From positions 2,084,654 to 2,148,653 of the forward strand of contig NC_020449.1 in NCBI RefSeq assembly GCF_000146065.2: DNA of 64,000 nucleotides. The letters run 5' to 3'. Positions 61,465 through 64,000 of the stretch are shown piece by piece (position 1 is the first letter of the stretch; the number at the start of each line of letters is the position of its first letter). The notes under the pieces were generated by a model that was not told the origin of the DNA, did no database searches, and saw nothing but the letters and a program-made list of their open reading frames with translations. A program made the translations under genes and the position numbers. The DNA is from Candidatus Cloacimonas acidaminovorans str. Evry. GTDB taxonomy: Bacteria; Cloacimonadota; Cloacimonadia; Cloacimonadales; Cloacimonadaceae.

Positions 61465-62019
61465 ATGGGATTTATTGACTGGATCATCCTGGCAGTCCTG
61501 ATCTTATTCACTTTTTTGGGTTGGCGTAAAGGTCTGCTGGCAAGTTTAGTTCAGCTTGGAGGGTATATTCTCACTTTCTTTCTGGTGGGTCATTACTATC
61601 CTCTGGTGCAACGCAATTTAATGCAAAAATTTCACTTTGCCAAATGGCTGGCAACTGTTATTTCCGTTGTTTTAATCATAGTTTTAATTGTGGTGATTGT
61701 GCGACTTGTTATTTACATCCTGGAAAGGTTTTTACGCGCCTTAAAACTCTCTGCTGTTAACCACACTCTGGGTGCCGTTTTAGGAATTATCAACGGTTTG
61801 CTGGTAGTTATTATTTTAACCGTTGTTCTGGATTTTATACCCAAACTTTCTACCCCTTTGAAAAATGGAGAAAAACATCGCGTTTATGCTGGTGTAGACC
61901 TTGTTAAAGAAGAAATATTTACCAAACTGAAACTGACAGAAAGAACAAAATTGATTAAAATGCCGAAATTGCCTTTTGCAGAGAAGTTAAACGGGGAAAA
62001 GGTAAAAAGTGAAAAGTGA
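61465..62019 (+). CDS. cvpA: CvpA-family membrane protein
   Basis: 184 residues, four membrane helices. The opening GFIDWIILAVLILFTFLGWR, followed by KGLLASLVQLGGYI, is the CvpA signature (DxxILxxxxxFxxxGWRKGL). The third and fourth helices follow, then a basic tail. CvpA is linked to colicin V production and to envelope stress in E. coli; here it stands before mutS2, as it does in many genomes. A GGGG-A ribosome-binding site is present. Confidence 0.88.
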   Translation: MGFIDWIILAVLILFTFLGWRKGLLASLVQLGGYILTFFLVGHYYPLVQRNLMQKFHFAKWLATVISVVLIIVLIVVIVRLVIYILERFLRALKLSAVNHTLGAVLGIINGLLVVIILTVVLDFIPKLSTPLKNGEKHRVYAGVDLVKEEIFTKLKLTERTKLIKMPKLPFAEKLNGEKVKSEK

Positions 62020-62180
62020 AAGGTGAAAAAGTGAAACAAAGTGATAATTTTCGGTGCAAAATTAAGTCAGGAGTCGTGGCTGCCAAAATAACTTTTACCC
62101 ATTCCCCAAATTCCTCTCACTGTTTTAACTCTCATTGGACAAAGTCCTCTCACTTCTCCATCTCGCTATCTATCTAATTT

Positions 62181-64000
62181 ATGACTTATCATAATCCCGA
62201 CCTGGAATTTGAAACTCTCGTTGCTCAAATCGGCAAACGCTGTCATAGTGATTTAGGTAAAGAACAGGCATCTTTATTACAGCCCCTCTCCGATTTGGGG
62301 GAAATAATCAAATCCCAGAAATTGGTAGCCGAAATCCAGGAACAACTTTTGCGGGGTAGAGATTATGATTTTAGTGGTTTAACTAATCTGCAACCTCTTT
62401 TTGAAGACAGCCGAAACACTCTTTTTGCGTTTGAGGAATTTTCTGCTGTTTATGCCAATAACCTCATTGCCGAAGAAATTTTGGCTCAGCTAAAGCTTTG
62501 GGAGGAATTTCCGGAAATTACTCTTTACCTAAAGAAATTAACCTCCTTTTCCTTTCTCAATTCCAGGTTTTTGGAGATTTTTGATAAAGACGGTGAAATT
62601 TTGGATACCGCTTCCAAAGAACTGGCAACTATCCGCAAAAGAGCTAATTCCTTAAGAATGCAGATTCAGAAAACAATGCAAGCATTACTTTCCGACAGTA
62701 GTTTAGAACACTACTTGCAAGATAAATATGTAACTCAAAGGGAAGACCGTTATGTTCTGCCCGTTAAAGAAAGTGCGGTTCCTTTCGTAAATGGCATCGT
62801 TCAAAGCCATTCCGGCAGTAAATCCACTGTTTTTATAGAACCAATGTCTGTTGTGCCTCTCAATAATGAACTCCAGCTTATTTTTCAGCAGGAAAAGCAG
62901 GAAATTTATCGTATTTTCAGTGCCTATACTTCAGCTATCAAAGCAGAAAAGAAAGGACTTTTACGCAATCAGAAAATTCTGGCTTGGCTGGATTTTCGTT
63001 TTGCTTGTGGACGGCTTTGTAATACAATAAAGGCAAAAACCCCGATAATGCTATCCCGTCCTTGTTTGAATCTAAAATCGGCAAGGCATCCTCTGCTGAT
63101 TTTACGCCTGGGAAATTGCCGCAAAGTTATTCCCTTTGATTTGGAACTGGGCGAAGAGAAAAAAATTATTATTTTAAGCGGACCCAATACCGGGGGAAAA
63201 ACAGTTCTGCTAAAGGCAGTCGGTTTGATTACTCTGATGGCTCTTTCAGGACTTCCCGTTCCTGCTGATGCTGATAGTGAAATTGGCTTTTTTAGCAATG
63301 TTTTTGCCGATATTGGAGATGACCAGTCCATAGAAAATGCTCTTTCCACTTTTTCCGCTCACCTGGAAAAAATAGGTAAAATGCTCAATAAGGCAAAACC
63401 GGATACCCTGGTTTTAGTAGATGAAATAGGTGCTGCAACTGATCCTCAACAGGGTTCCGCTTTGGCACAGGCAATTCTGGAAAAGTTTTTGGCTTTAGGT
63501 TGCCCGGCAATTGTTACAACTCATTACACAGCCCTGAAAATCTTTGCTGAACAGCATCCCAGGTGTCTGAATGCCTCAATGCAATTTGATACCAAAAACC
63601 TCCAGCCAACCTATAAATTTATTGCTGGTTTCCCAGGTGACAGCTTTGCTATTGAAGTTGCTGCCTCTCTGGGGATTGACCCTGCCCTAATTGAAAGAGC
63701 TAAAGAACTTGCCGGCAACCAAAATGTCCAATTTACCGAACTGCTGAAAAAAATGCAGGACGAAAAAAAGAAATACAGCGTTTCCTGCTATCAAAATGAA
63801 CTGAAAACACACCTGCTGGAAACCAAACTGCAAGAACTGGCAAAAAAAGAAGAGGAATGGGAAAAAGAAGTGAAAATACGCCGCCAAAATCACTTAAAGG
63901 AATTGCAACAAGAACTGATCGCCCAACAAAAAATATATCAGAATGACCTCGCAGAATTGAAAACCCTTTCCAAACAGGAACGTAAAACATTTTTAGAATA
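62181..64000 (+). CDS. mutS2: Endonuclease MutS2, 5' part (runs off window)
   Basis: 606 complete codons, open at the right edge with no stop. MutS2 suppresses recombination or rescues collided ribosomes, depending on species. Clear landmarks are LPVKESAVPFVNGIVQSHS (clamp/core), FIEPMSVVPLNNEL, the Walker A GPNTGGKTVLLKAVG and Walker B LVLVDEIGAATDPQQGSALA, then the coiled coil (LKKMQDEKKKY...). The KOW/Smr nuclease part would be beyond 64000. The mutS-type mismatch-recognition domain is absent, as expected. No clear ribosome-binding site before the ATG at 62181; the N-terminal alignment nevertheless supports it. Confidence 0.93.
   Translation, partial: MTYHNPDLEFETLVAQIGKRCHSDLGKEQASLLQPLSDLGEIIKSQKLVAEIQEQLLRGRDYDFSGLTNLQPLFEDSRNTLFAFEEFSAVYANNLIAEEILAQLKLWEEFPEITLYLKKLTSFSFLNSRFLEIFDKDGEILDTASKELATIRKRANSLRMQIQKTMQALLSDSSLEHYLQDKYVTQREDRYVLPVKESAVPFVNGIVQSHSGSKSTVFIEPMSVVPLNNELQLIFQQEKQEIYRIFSAYTSAIKAEKKGLLRNQKILAWLDFRFACGRLCNTIKAKTPIMLSRPCLNLKSARHPLLILRLGNCRKVIPFDLELGEEKKIIILSGPNTGGKTVLLKAVGLITLMALSGLPVPADADSEIGFFSNVFADIGDDQSIENALSTFSAHLEKIGKMLNKAKPDTLVLVDEIGAATDPQQGSALAQAILEKFLALGCPAIVTTHYTALKIFAEQHPRCLNASMQFDTKNLQPTYKFIAGFPGDSFAIEVAASLGIDPALIERAKELAGNQNVQFTELLKKMQDEKKKYSVSCYQNELKTHLLETKLQELAKKEEEWEKEVKIRRQNHLKELQQELIAQQKIYQNDLAELKTLSKQERKTFLE

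Noticed and set aside
1-64000. tRNA, rRNA, tmRNA or known riboswitch
   Set aside because: Intergenic regions were read for cloverleaf GTTCRA arms, rRNA core sequences and common riboswitch motifs (including near ribD, mtnA and queD). None was convincing by eye.
1-64000. Insertion sequence or prophage
   Set aside because: No transposase, integrase or phage structural gene was recognised; the repeats have no coding partner in the window.

Overview
The window reads as chromosomal DNA of an AT-rich, Gram-negative, anaerobe-like bacterium, most likely a member of Cloacimonadota ('Candidatus Cloacimonas' type). Support: kdsB (LPS core sugar), several lipobox lipoproteins and beta-barrel outer-membrane proteins; three large secreted proteins ending in the PNPFNP...KGQ...SGxYxY...K C-terminal (FlgD-Ig / type IX-like sorting) domain; and many short palindromic intergenic repeats. 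The genus call is an inference from style and gene content, not from a marker comparison. No rRNA, tRNA, CRISPR, prophage or insertion sequence was recognised.

Layout. 1-1410: repeat field without genes. 1466-2671 (-): outer-membrane protein. 3155-9789 (+): tightly overlapping mtnA, mtaD, smpB and a two-gene xanthine-dehydrogenase-type molybdoenzyme. 9862-12069 (-): secreted FG-GAP/VCBS protein. 12265-13806 (+): YifB/ComM ATPase. 14155-23563 (+): a seven-gene cassette (PqqD-like, ATP-grasp ligase, fold-III PLP decarboxylase, urea-transporter/M23-peptidase fusion, TPR protein, TPR/outer-membrane protein, large lipoprotein); this is the best candidate for an undescribed system. 24002-30067 (-): 2,021-residue secreted multidomain protein. 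30410-36454 (+): corA, queD, engB, mnmG, kdsB, 5'-nucleotidase. 36455-38849: repeat island around a nitrilase-family gene. 38850-46050 (-): cell-shape operon mreB-mreC-CofE-like-mreD-mrdA-rodA-lipoprotein-dtd. 46456-55553 (-): secreted and envelope proteins (possible glycosidase, divergent polysaccharide deacetylase, DUF192, M14 carboxypeptidase, beta-barrel), then rsmA. 56347-60282 (-): small zinc-ribbon protein, cupin, ribD, TPR protein, nadE. 60283-61100: second repeat field. 61167-64000 (+): rpsU, cvpA and the 5' part of mutS2, which runs off the window.

How the genes fit together. mtnA/mtaD and the molybdoenzyme suggest salvage or fermentation of methylthioadenosine and purines. The 14-23.5 kb cassette pairs an amide-ligase fold with a decarboxylase, a small RRE-type protein and envelope proteins, which suggests synthesis and cell-surface delivery of a small amino-acid-derived product; this is inference. 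The mre operon carries an unexpected F420-gamma-glutamyl-ligase-like gene.

The strongest non-coding signal is a set of four intergenic arrays (579-652, 23658-23731, 37396-37475, 60420-60503) built from 11-bp units on both sides of a short core, with the two sides in inverted orientation. Two of them share a 40-bp flank, yet the 15-bp loop between the arms is inverted in one relative to the other. Other repeat families are a ~97-bp composite element with 10-bp iterations, an 88-bp double-hairpin repeat, a 368-bp tandem duplication and a GTAGCCGGAGGAC element that brackets the nitrilase gene.
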